Source: Oscillospiraceae bacterium
Lineage (GTDB): Bacteria; Bacillota; Clostridia; Oscillospirales; Oscillospiraceae
Length of the DNA stretch: 6,179 nucleotides
Assembly (NCBI GenBank): GCA_015068335.1
Contig: SVKT01000094.1
Span: forward strand, 1-6,179
Direction of reading: 5' to 3'
A model generated the notes under the pieces. It did not search any database. It was not told the origin of the DNA and worked only from the letters and a program-made list of their open reading frames with translations. Both the position numbers and the translations under genes were made by a program. Shown here piece after piece: positions 1-6,111 of the stretch; the first letter of the stretch is position 1, and each line of letters starts with the position of its first letter.

Positions 1-1742
1 TGGTGCGCCGCACCTATGACTTCGCCTATCCCGGCGTGGTGGCCATCTACCTCACCGGCGCACCCAAGAGCGGCGTGGGCCCTCACGATGTGGCGCTGTC
101 CATCGTGGGCGCCGTCTACAAAAACGGCTACGTGAAGAACAAGGTGATGGAATTCGTCGGTCCCGGCGTCGCCTCCCTGCCCATCGAGTACCGCAACGCC
201 GTGGACGTGATGACCACCGAGACCACCTGTTGGAGTTCCATCTGGGTCACCGACGAGGAGACGCAGCGCTACTTCGTCAAGCACGGCCGTCCCGCCGCCT
301 ACAAGGAACTGAAACCCGCCGACGTGGCCTATTACGACGGCTGCGTGTACGTGGATCTCTCCACCGTGGAGTGCACCATCGCGATGCCGATGCACCCCTC
401 CAACATCTTCACCATCCACGAATTGCAGGCCAACGCCGCCGATATCCTCAACGAGGTGGAGCGCGAGGCCAACCGTCAGATCCGCGGCGCAAAGATGGAA
501 CTGGTGAGTAAACTGCGTGACGGCAGCATCTGGGTGGATCAGGGTGAGATCGCCGGCTGCTCCGGCGGCACCTTCGACAACATCTGCGCTGCGGCGGACA
601 TCCTGCGGGGCAAGAGTTGCGGCAACGGCGCCTTCACCCTCAGCATCTATCCCGGCAGTATGCCCGCCTATGCGGAACTGGTGAAAAACGGCCGTATGGC
701 CGACCTGGTCTCCGCCGGCGTCATTATGCGCGAGTGCTTCTGCGGCCCCTGCTTCGGCGCGGGCGACTGCCCCGCCAACGGCGAACTGTCCATCCGCCAC
801 ACCACCCGCAACTTCCCCAACCGCGAGGGTTCCAGACCCGGCGAGGGGCAGATGAGCGCCGTGGCCCTGATGGACGCCCGCTCCATCGCCGCCACCGCCG
901 CCAACGGCGGCCGGCTCACCGCCGCATCCGATCTGGACGTAGTCTACACCAACCCCGAATACCACTACGACGGCGGCATCTACGAAAAGCGCATCTACAA
1001 CGGCTGGGGCCATCCCGAGCCAGAAGCCGAACTGCGTTTCGGCCCCAACATCAAGGACTGGCCCGAAATGCCCGCCCTGAGCGACGACCTGCTGGTCAAG
1101 GTCTGCTCCTACATCACCGACCCCGTCACCACCACCGACGAACTGATCCCCTCCGGCGAGACTTCCAGTTACCGCTCCAACCCCGAGCGTCTTAGCGAGT
1201 TCACCCTCTCCCGCCGGGATCCCCAGTACGTGGGCCGCAGCAAGGTCTTGCGTCAGGCCGAGCGCGACCGCGAGGCCGGCAAGGACCTCCCCGCGGAGAT
1301 CTGCGCCGTCTATGCCGCGCTGGAAAAGGCGGGTGTCGCCTGCGACGCGGCAAACACCGTGGTGGGCTCCACCATCTTCGCCAATATGCCCGGCGACGGC
1401 TCTGCCCGCGAGCAGGCCGCTTCCTGCCAGCGCGTTGTGGGCGCCGCGGCAAACCTTGCCCGGCAGTACGCCACCAAGCGCTACCGCTCTAACTGCATCA
1501 ACTGGGGTATGACCCCCTTCCTGGTGGAAAACCCCGAACTCTTTGAACTGGGCGACTACATCTTCTTCCCCGGCATCCGCAGCGGTATCCTGAACGGCGC
1601 AGAGCAGTTTGCCGCCTACGCCGTGAAGGCCGACGGCACCGTGACGCGGTTCGACGTCACCACCGGCGCCCTGACCGCCCCTGAGCGCCAGACCCTGGCC
1701 GACGGCTGCCTCATCAACTACTACCGCAACCACAGCAACTGA
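1..1742 (+). CDS. Aconitase-superfamily hydratase, 5'-truncated by the window edge
   Basis: Probably a [4Fe-4S] hydro-lyase acting on a small hydroxy-acid in the cytoplasm; the true substrate is unknown. Residues are numbered from the codon at base 3. The aconitase core shows GCSGG (cluster Cys186), CGPC (Cys247 and Cys250) and TRNFPNR (Arg269 and Arg274), matching the three cluster ligands and the substrate arginines Arg447/Arg452 of mitochondrial aconitase; Glu73 sits where Glu262 does. A linker of roughly 120 residues (about 310-430) leads to the swivel domain, where GDGSAR carries Ser467 (catalytic Ser642 equivalent) and Arg469, but Ala468 replaces Ser643. The open frame runs off the left edge, so the GTG at base 3 is almost certainly internal; about 180 N-terminal residues, including the His/Asp-Ser-His catalytic segments, are missing if it resembles single-chain clostridial homologues of about 750 residues. 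Stop TGA is followed by a terminator. The altered motif and unusual TTETTCW segment argue against ordinary citrate aconitase. Family assignment is firm, substrate is not. Confidence 0.9.
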   Translation, partial: VRRTYDFAYPGVVAIYLTGAPKSGVGPHDVALSIVGAVYKNGYVKNKVMEFVGPGVASLPIEYRNAVDVMTTETTCWSSIWVTDEETQRYFVKHGRPAAYKELKPADVAYYDGCVYVDLSTVECTIAMPMHPSNIFTIHELQANAADILNEVEREANRQIRGAKMELVSKLRDGSIWVDQGEIAGCSGGTFDNICAAADILRGKSCGNGAFTLSIYPGSMPAYAELVKNGRMADLVSAGVIMRECFCGPCFGAGDCPANGELSIRHTTRNFPNREGSRPGEGQMSAVALMDARSIAATAANGGRLTAASDLDVVYTNPEYHYDGGIYEKRIYNGWGHPEPEAELRFGPNIKDWPEMPALSDDLLVKVCSYITDPVTTTDELIPSGETSSYRSNPERLSEFTLSRRDPQYVGRSKVLRQAERDREAGKDLPAEICAVYAALEKAGVACDAANTVVGSTIFANMPGDGSAREQAASCQRVVGAAANLARQYATKRYRSNCINWGMTPFLVENPELFELGDYIFFPGIRSGILNGAEQFAAYAVKADGTVTRFDVTTGALTAPERQTLADGCLINYYRNHSN

Positions 1743-1757
1743 ATCCACGCATAAAGA

Positions 1758-1792
1758 ACCGGCGGGCCAATTCGGCCCGCCGGTCTTTTCTT
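1758..1792. terminator. Bidirectional rho-independent terminator between convergent genes
   Basis: A perfect 11-bp GC-rich stem (1758-1768 with 1774-1784) closes an AATTC loop. On the plus strand it is followed by CTTTTCTT, ending the hydratase transcript 15 bases after its stop. Read on the minus strand the same hairpin is followed by TTCTTTA, so it can also end the pseudouridine synthase transcript, whose stop codon overlaps the plus-strand T-run. Confidence 0.85.
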
Positions 1793-2672
1793 ATAACAGC
1801 CTTTCCATATCCGCCGGGATGGGGGCGGTCAGGCGCAGCAGTTCGCCTGTCACGGGATGCACCAGTTCCAGCGCGCAGGAGTGCAGCGCCGGGCGGGGGA
1901 TCAGTTCCACATCCTCCGTGCCGTACAGCCAGTCGCCGGCCAGCGGACAGCCCAGATGCGCCATATGCACGCGCAGTTGGTGGGTGCGTCCCGTTTCCGG
2001 AACAAGTTTCAAAAGACTCATCCCATCCATACGCCGCAGCACCTCGTAATGAGACACGGCGGGTACGCCGTCCGGACGCACCGTCCGGGCCACCACGGAA
2101 CCCTCCGCCCGCCCGATGGGGGCGTCAACGGTTCCTTTCAGCGCAGGCGGACAGCCGATGCAGACCGCCCGGTACTCCCGGCGAAACCGGGTCGTGTGCA
2201 GGCTGCGGCGCAGCAGGTCGTGGACGTAGCCGCTCTTGGCCACCACCATCAGCCCGGTGGTGCCCTTGTCCAGCCGATTCACCGGGTGGAACAGGAAGTC
2301 CGTGCCCCGCTCCCAGGCCAGCGCCCCCGCCACGGTGGGCGTGTCCGGGAGGAAATTGGAGGCGTGGGCGGTCATCCCCGCCGGCTTGTTGGCCACCAGC
2401 AGATGCCCGTCCTCCCAGACGATGGGCAGCGGCCAGTTGCCGGGCATCACCTCCGCTTTGGGCGGGCGGCTGTCCCCGGTTTTGACGGTCAGCACATCGC
2501 CGGCGGACACGGGATCCACCGTTCTGGCGTGCTGTCCGTTGAGCAGGATGCCGTTTTCCATCCGGACCAGCCGGGAAATGGCGTGGGAGGAAAAATGCAG
2601 TTTTGCACGCAGAATATGGCGGACGGTGCTGCCCGCTTCCTCCTGCGCAATGACTTTTGAAATGGTCTCCAT
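1791..2672 (-). CDS. RluA/RluD-family RNA pseudouridine synthase with S4 domain
   Basis: Converts specific uridines in RNA, most likely 23S rRNA, to pseudouridine; cytoplasmic and cofactor-free. The 293-residue protein has the usual length and order of the family. An N-terminal S4 RNA-binding domain spans about residues 13-70, and the catalytic domain about 83-285. The catalytic motif NRLDKGTTGLMV at 132-143 carries the nucleophilic Asp135. GRTHQLRVHMAHLG at 228-241 and GDWLYG at 246-251 are the other two conserved family motifs, and HPVTGELL near 272-279 is the typical C-terminal segment. Start: the ATG at 2670-2672 is preceded by GGTGGTGAT five bases upstream, and the S4 domain begins soon after it. 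It is divergent from the ABC-F gene and convergent with the hydratase, so it is monocistronic. The exact target uridine and the paralogue (RluD, or Firmicute YhcT/YlyB/YjbO-like) cannot be decided from the sequence. Confidence 0.93.
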   Translation of the reverse strand: METISKVIAQEEAGSTVRHILRAKLHFSSHAISRLVRMENGILLNGQHARTVDPVSAGDVLTVKTGDSRPPKAEVMPGNWPLPIVWEDGHLLVANKPAGMTAHASNFLPDTPTVAGALAWERGTDFLFHPVNRLDKGTTGLMVVAKSGYVHDLLRRSLHTTRFRREYRAVCIGCPPALKGTVDAPIGRAEGSVVARTVRPDGVPAVSHYEVLRRMDGMSLLKLVPETGRTHQLRVHMAHLGCPLAGDWLYGTEDVELIPRPALHSCALELVHPVTGELLRLTAPIPADMERLL

Positions 2673-2677
2673 CTTTT

Positions 2678-2686
2678 ATCACCACC
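2678..2686 (-). promoter_or_regulatory. Ribosome binding site of the pseudouridine synthase
   Basis: On the minus strand this reads GGTGGTGAT, one mismatch from the anti-16S consensus GGAGGTGAT, spaced 5 bases (AAAAG) from the ATG. It supports the ATG at 2670-2672 as the start. Confidence 0.7.
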
Positions 2687-2716
2687 GTTACCATACCACA
2701 AAAATACGCTTTTGCC

Positions 2717-2745
2717 TAGCCAAACCGGCGCCGCCGTGTTAGAAT
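2717..2745 (+). promoter_or_regulatory. Probable extended -10 promoter of the ABC-F gene
   Basis: TAGAAT at 2740-2745 is one mismatch from TATAAT and is preceded by TGT (2737-2739), giving a TGn extended -10. A weak -35 match, TAGCCA (4 of 6), lies at 2717-2722 with a 17-base spacer. Transcription would start near 2752, leaving a leader of about 24 bases that contains the complete Shine-Dalgarno. Motif reading only. Confidence 0.5.
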
Positions 2746-2762
2746 GGCTTTGATTTGCAGGC

Positions 2763-2769
2763 AAGGAGG
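2763..2769 (+). promoter_or_regulatory. Ribosome binding site that sets the ABC-F start
   Basis: AAGGAGG is a near-perfect Shine-Dalgarno six bases (CTTCTT) before the ATG at 2776. It rules out the in-frame TTG at 2755, which lies upstream of this site and would add seven residues not expected in the family. Confidence 0.9.
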
Positions 2770-2775
2770 CTTCTT

Positions 2776-4554
2776 ATGCTCTTATCCGCGGAACATCTCT
2801 CCATCAACTTCGGCAGCCGCCAGTTGCTGGACGATGTGAATTTCTATCTGAACGAAGGGGACAAAACCGGCATCATCGGCATCAACGGCACGGGAAAATC
2901 CACCTTCTTAAAAGTGCTGGCCGGCATTGTGGAGGCGGATGGCGGCACCATCGCCCGCAACCCCAACGTGCAGGTGAGCATCCTCGCCCAGAACCCCGAT
3001 ATGGATGACAATGCCACGGTGCTGGAACAGGTCTTCCTCCACTTCCCGGAGGACTTCCGGACTCTGAACGAATACGAGGCCAAGTCTATGCTGAACCGGC
3101 TGGGCATCACGGACCACGAGCAGAAAGTCGGCACCCTCTCCGGCGGCCAGCGCAAGCGCGTGGCGCTGGCGGCGGCGCTGATCCACCCGGCGGACGTGCT
3201 GATCCTGGACGAGCCCACCAACCATCTGGACGCGGAAATGACCGCCTGGCTGGAAGACTGGCTGCGCCGCTTCCGGGGCGGACTGGTGATGGTTACCCAC
3301 GACCGCTATTTCCTGGAACGGGTGTGCAACCACATCACCGAACTCTCCCGGGGCAAACTGTATCACTACGAGGCCAACTACTCCAAGTATCTGGAATTGA
3401 AGGAGCAGCGTATGGCGATGGCCGAGGCCAGCGAGCGCAAGCGCCAGTCCATCCTCCGGGTGGAGCGGGAATGGATTATGCGGGGCTGCCGGGCGCGCAG
3501 CACGAAAAGCCGCGACCGCATCGAGCGCTACCACGACCTTTTGAATCAGGACGCTCCGGAGGCCGACGAGTCCGTCCAGATGGCGGCGGCTTCCAGTCGG
3601 CTGGGCAGGAAACTCATCGAGTTGCAGGGGGTCTCCAAGGCCTTTGCCGGCCGCACCATCATCCAAAACTTCTCCTACACCCTGCTGCGCAGCGACCGCA
3701 TCGGCATCGTGGGCAAAAACGGCGCGGGCAAGTCCACTCTGCTCCATATGATCGCCGGAGAACTGGCACCGGACGCCGGTTTTGTTGATATTGGAACCAC
3801 TGTAAAGGTTGGTCACTTTTCACAAGAAGGCCGGGAACTGGACCTGAACCAGCGGGTCTACGACTTCATCCACAGCATTGCAGACGAGGTCCGCACCGAC
3901 GAGGGCACCTTCTCCGCCAACCAGATGATGGAGCGCTTCCTCTTCCCCGGCGACTTGCAGTCCCTCCCCATCGGGCGGCTCTCCGGCGGTGAGCGGCGGC
4001 GGCTGTATCTGCTGTCCATCCTGATGGAGGCGCCCAACATCCTCCTGCTGGACGAGCCCACCAACGATCTGGACATTATGACCCTCTCCATTCTGGAAGA
4101 CTATCTGCAAGGCTTCCCCGGCCCGATCCTCACCGTGTCCCACGACCGCTTCTTCCTGGACAAACTGGCGGACTCCATTTTTGAAGTGCGCAACGGCGAA
4201 GTGCTGCGCTATACCGGCAACTGGTCAGACTGGGCAGCAAAACGCGCGGAGGAGGCCGCCCCCGCGAAGGAAGCGGCGCCAAAGGCAGCCCCGGCGGAGC
4301 GCCCCCGGGAGCGGAAACTGAAATTCTCCTACAAGGAGGAACGGGAGTTCGCCACCATCGACGAGGACATTGCCGCTCTGGAAGCGCAGATCGCAGACTG
4401 CCAGGCTGCGCAGGGGCTCTGCGGCAGCGACTATATGAAACTGCAAACGTTGCAGGAGCAGCAAGCCCAACTGGAAGCAGCGCTGGAAGAAAAGACCGAG
4501 CGCTGGATCTACCTGAACGAACTGAAAGAGAAAATCGACGCACAGTCTACCTGA
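2776..4554 (+). CDS. uup: Uup-type ABC-F family ATPase
   Basis: A soluble twin-ATPase of the ABC-F class, with no membrane segments. Family members bind the ribosome near the E site; Uup is linked to ribosome function and branched-DNA stability. The protein is 592 residues. ABC domain 1: Walker A GINGTGKST 35-43, signature LSGGQ 121-125, Walker B LILDEP 142-147 (Glu146 catalytic), switch His175. The inter-domain linker, about 180-275, is charged and contains WIMRGCRARSTKSRDR from residue 233, a Uup-like tryptophan/arginine motif. ABC domain 2: Walker A GKNGAGKST 313-321, Q-loop Gln350, signature LSGGE 402-406, Walker B LLLDEP 423-428 (Glu427), His456. An Ala/Pro/Glu-rich tether (about 491-511) leads to a C-terminal coiled coil (about 525-588), as in Uup. 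All catalytic residues are intact. A block of 16 AT-rich codons at 3781-3828 covers the domain-2 Q-loop and is unlike the rest of the gene. The Uup-like linker and tail point to a housekeeping factor, not an antibiotic-resistance ABC-F. Confidence 0.92.
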   Translation: MLLSAEHLSINFGSRQLLDDVNFYLNEGDKTGIIGINGTGKSTFLKVLAGIVEADGGTIARNPNVQVSILAQNPDMDDNATVLEQVFLHFPEDFRTLNEYEAKSMLNRLGITDHEQKVGTLSGGQRKRVALAAALIHPADVLILDEPTNHLDAEMTAWLEDWLRRFRGGLVMVTHDRYFLERVCNHITELSRGKLYHYEANYSKYLELKEQRMAMAEASERKRQSILRVEREWIMRGCRARSTKSRDRIERYHDLLNQDAPEADESVQMAAASSRLGRKLIELQGVSKAFAGRTIIQNFSYTLLRSDRIGIVGKNGAGKSTLLHMIAGELAPDAGFVDIGTTVKVGHFSQEGRELDLNQRVYDFIHSIADEVRTDEGTFSANQMMERFLFPGDLQSLPIGRLSGGERRRLYLLSILMEAPNILLLDEPTNDLDIMTLSILEDYLQGFPGPILTVSHDRFFLDKLADSIFEVRNGEVLRYTGNWSDWAAKRAEEAAPAKEAAPKAAPAERPRERKLKFSYKEEREFATIDEDIAALEAQIADCQAAQGLCGSDYMKLQTLQEQQAQLEAALEEKTERWIYLNELKEKIDAQST

Positions 4555-4567
4555 CAACTCCATCCCC

Positions 4568-4600
4568 ACCCCGGCGCCGGATCCGGCGCCGGGGTTTCTT
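4568..4600 (+). terminator. Terminator of the ABC-F gene built on a 28-base palindrome
   Basis: Bases 4568-4595 are perfectly self-complementary: arms ACCCCGGCGCCG and CGGCGCCGGGGT around a GATC centre. The hairpin starts 13 bases after the stop codon and is followed by TTTCTT on the plus strand. The T-run is short, but the stem is very GC-rich. Confidence 0.8.
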
Positions 4601-4617
4601 CGCGTTGTACGCGGACA

Positions 4618-4630
4618 GTAAATCGTTTAC
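4618..4630. promoter_or_regulatory. Small dyad GTAAA-TCG-TTTAC, possible operator
   Basis: Perfect 5-base inverted arms around a 3-base centre, lying about 105 bases upstream of the sstT -10 box and just after the ABC-F terminator. The shape suits a dimeric DNA-binding protein, but no regulator family is recognised and a dyad this short can arise by chance. Confidence 0.25.
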
Positions 4631-4634
4631 GTAG

Positions 4635-4721
4635 TTTTTGTTTTTACACTGCGGACATTTCGTTTTTTCTCCCTTTTTTTGCGCTTTTTCTGATTTTTTT
4701 GAAAAAAACGCTTTCCTTTTT
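4635..4721. other. Phased T-tract region upstream of the sstT promoter
   Basis: Runs of five to seven T occur at 4635-4639, 4641-4645, 4663-4668, 4674-4680, 4685-4689, 4694-4700 and 4717-4721, with an A7 run at 4702-4708. The four tracts between 4663 and 4700 have centres about 10-11 bases apart, the helical repeat expected for intrinsically curved DNA. It lies directly upstream of the TATAAT box and could act as an UP-like or bent-DNA element. Except for the small dyads listed separately, the rest of 4555-4813 holds no gene that I can see. Confidence 0.45.
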
Positions 4722-4740
4722 GAACATTACCCGCTATAAT
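4712..4740 (+). promoter_or_regulatory. sstT promoter with perfect -10 and weak -35
   Basis: TATAAT at 4735-4740 is a perfect -10 box. The best-spaced -35 (17 bases) is TTTCCT at 4712-4717, matching only 3 of 6, and there is no TGn extension. TTGAAC at 4720-4725 looks better but is only 9 bases away. Transcription would start near 4747, giving a leader of about 67 bases. The poor -35 suggests help from the upstream T-tracts or an activator. Confidence 0.6.
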
Positions 4741-4756
4741 GGGCAAGTCTGCGCTC

Positions 4757-4770
4757 CGGACAGATGTCCG
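4757..4770. promoter_or_regulatory. CGGACA-GA-TGTCCG dyad just downstream of the sstT transcription start
   Basis: Perfect 6-base inverted repeat with a 2-base centre, about 10-24 bases after the predicted start of transcription. That is a classic position for a repressor operator or a small leader hairpin. The half-site CGGACA recurs at 4612-4617 and 4652-4657. No regulator is recognised. Confidence 0.35.
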
Positions 4771-4800
4771 TTTCCGGCAGACACACAGGATTTATATCGA

Positions 4801-4807
4801 AAGGAAG
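4801..4807 (+). promoter_or_regulatory. Ribosome binding site that sets the sstT TTG start
   Basis: AAGGAAG lies six bases (ATCGTT) before TTG 4814-4816. The only in-frame ATG upstream, at 4739, overlaps the -10 box and has no ribosome binding site, so TTG is the best start. Confidence 0.75.
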
Positions 4808-4813
4808 ATCGTT

Positions 4814-6022
4814 TTGAATTTGTTGCAGAAATGGAACCGGATCAGTCTGGTAAAAAGAATCATCGTGGGTCTCATTATCGGCGCCGCTCTGGGCGCTGTG
4901 ATCCCCGCCTTTACCGTCATCGGCGTGCTGGGCGAACTGTTCGTGGGTGCGTTGAAGGCTCTGGCCCCCCTGCTGGTGTTCTTCATCGTGATGCAGGCCC
5001 TTGCCAGCCGCAAGAGCGGCAGCGGCAGCAATATGAAGACCGTGGTGATCCTCTACCTGCTGGGCACCTTCTTCGCCGCCCTGTGCGCGGTGGTGGCCAG
5101 TTTCCTGTTCCCCTCCACCCTGCTGCTGGCAGAAGGCGCCTCCAACGCTGCCCCCGGCGGCATCGGCGAGGTGCTGAAAAACCTGCTGACCAGCGCCGTC
5201 AGCAACCCTGTGGCCTCCATCGCAAACGCCAACTACATCGGCGTGCTGCTCTGGGCCGTGGTGCTGGGGCTGGCGCTGCAAAGCGCGTCCGAGCAGACGA
5301 AACTGGTGCTCGCCAACATCTCCGACGCCCTGTCCACCGCCATCCGCTGGGTCATCAACTGCGCGCCCTTCGGCATTATGGGCCTGGTGTTCACCACCGT
5401 TTCCACCACCGGCTTCGCCGCCTTTGCCACTTACGGCCGTCTGATTTTGGTGCTGGTTGGCTGTATGCTCTTTGTGGCCCTGGTGGTCAACCCCCTGATG
5501 GTGTTCGTCTGCCTGCGCAGCAATCCCTTCCCTCTGGTGCTGCGCTGCCTGAAAGAGTCCGGCGTGATGGCCTTCTTCACCCGCTCCTCCGCCGCCAACA
5601 TCCCCGTGAATATGAAGTTGTGTGAGGATCTGGGTCTGGATCGAAACAAGTACTCCGTGTCCATTCCTCTGGGCGCCACCGTCAATATGGCCGGCGCCGC
5701 CATCACCATCTCCGTTCTGACCCTGTCTGCCGCCCATACCCTGGGCGTCTCCGTGGATTTTCCCACTGCCCTCCTGTTGAGCCTGGTGGCCACCGTGTCT
5801 GCCTGCGGCGCCTCCGGCGTGGCCGGCGGCTCTCTGCTGCTGATCCCTCTGGCTTGCAGTATGTTCGGCATCTCCAACGACGCGGCGATGCAGGTGGTGG
5901 GCATCGGCTTCATCATCGGCGTCATCCAGGACTCCTGCGAGACCGCGCTGAACTCCTCCTCCGACGTGCTGTTTACCGCCACCGCGGAATTCTATGCCCG
6001 TCGTAAGGCCGCCAAAAAGTAA
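4814..6022 (+). CDS. sstT: Serine/threonine:sodium symporter SstT
   Basis: Imports L-serine and L-threonine with sodium across the cytoplasmic membrane; dicarboxylate/amino acid:cation symporter (DAACS) family. With the TTG start the protein is 402 residues, against about 414 for E. coli SstT, and it resembles that protein along its whole length. Hydrophobic segments cover most of it. The first hairpin motif FFTRSSAANIP is at 254-264, the TM7 sodium-binding turn NMAGA at 291-295, the second hairpin GASGVAGGSLL at 332-342, and the last-helix motif QDSCETALNSSSD at 372-384. Asp373, Asn380 and Asp384 match GltPh Asp394, Asn401 and Asp405; Glu376 stands where GltPh has Arg397, as in other SstT proteins, consistent with a neutral substrate. 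The start is set by AAGGAAG at 4801-4807 and gives an N-terminus ending in SLVKRIIVGL like E. coli SLVKQILVGL. Monocistronic, with its own promoter and a strong terminator. Confidence 0.96.
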   Translation: MNLLQKWNRISLVKRIIVGLIIGAALGAVIPAFTVIGVLGELFVGALKALAPLLVFFIVMQALASRKSGSGSNMKTVVILYLLGTFFAALCAVVASFLFPSTLLLAEGASNAAPGGIGEVLKNLLTSAVSNPVASIANANYIGVLLWAVVLGLALQSASEQTKLVLANISDALSTAIRWVINCAPFGIMGLVFTTVSTTGFAAFATYGRLILVLVGCMLFVALVVNPLMVFVCLRSNPFPLVLRCLKESGVMAFFTRSSAANIPVNMKLCEDLGLDRNKYSVSIPLGATVNMAGAAITISVLTLSAAHTLGVSVDFPTALLLSLVATVSACGASGVAGGSLLLIPLACSMFGISNDAAMQVVGIGFIIGVIQDSCETALNSSSDVLFTATAEFYARRKAAKK

Positions 6023-6080
6023 CTCACACCACAAAAAAGAACCACGGCTTTTGGCGGGGCTTCGTAAAACAGTTATTTTG

Positions 6081-6109
6081 AAAAATGCTTGAAAACGACT
6101 GTTTTCAAG
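6081..6109 (-). terminator. Terminator for the incoming minus-strand gene
   Basis: Perfect 9-bp stem CTTGAAAAC (6088-6096) with GTTTTCAAG (6101-6109) around a 4-base loop. Read on the minus strand it is followed by CATTTTTC, a T-run suited to termination, and it starts about 17 bases after the minus-strand stop codon. The stem is AT-rich, so its strength is moderate. Confidence 0.55.
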
Positions 6110-6111
6110 GG

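Noticed and set aside
3..5. GTG at base 3 as the true start of the hydratase
   Set aside because: The open frame extends to the window edge and the protein lacks the N-terminal aconitase segments, so this is an internal valine codon.
1857..2660. Plus-strand open frame of 267 codons opposite the pseudouridine synthase
   Set aside because: Arg/His/Gln/Gly-rich shadow of a gene whose catalytic motifs are intact on the other strand.
2690..2698. Minus-strand TGG-TATGGT as an extended -10 for the pseudouridine synthase
   Set aside because: Transcription would start near 2683, inside the Shine-Dalgarno. No convincing alternative was found (TATTTT at 2701-2706 matches only 4 of 6), so no promoter is annotated for this gene.
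2755..2757. In-frame TTG start for the ABC-F gene
   Set aside because: It lies upstream of the AAGGAGG site that correctly positions ATG 2776, and only a few bases from the predicted transcription start.
2908..3816. Minus-strand open frame of 302 codons inside the ABC-F gene
   Set aside because: It is antisense to conserved Walker A/B regions, has no ribosome binding site noted and a composition typical of a GC-rich shadow frame.
2776..4554. ABC-F gene as an antibiotic-resistance determinant
   Set aside because: The Uup-like linker motif and C-terminal coiled coil fit a housekeeping ABC-F; nothing nearby suggests a resistance cassette or mobile element.
4681..4711. Imperfect hairpin GCG-CTTTTTC with GAAAAAAACGC as a second ABC-F terminator
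   Set aside because: The stem has a mismatch and a bulge, is mostly T-A pairs, and is better explained by the surrounding phased T/A tracts.
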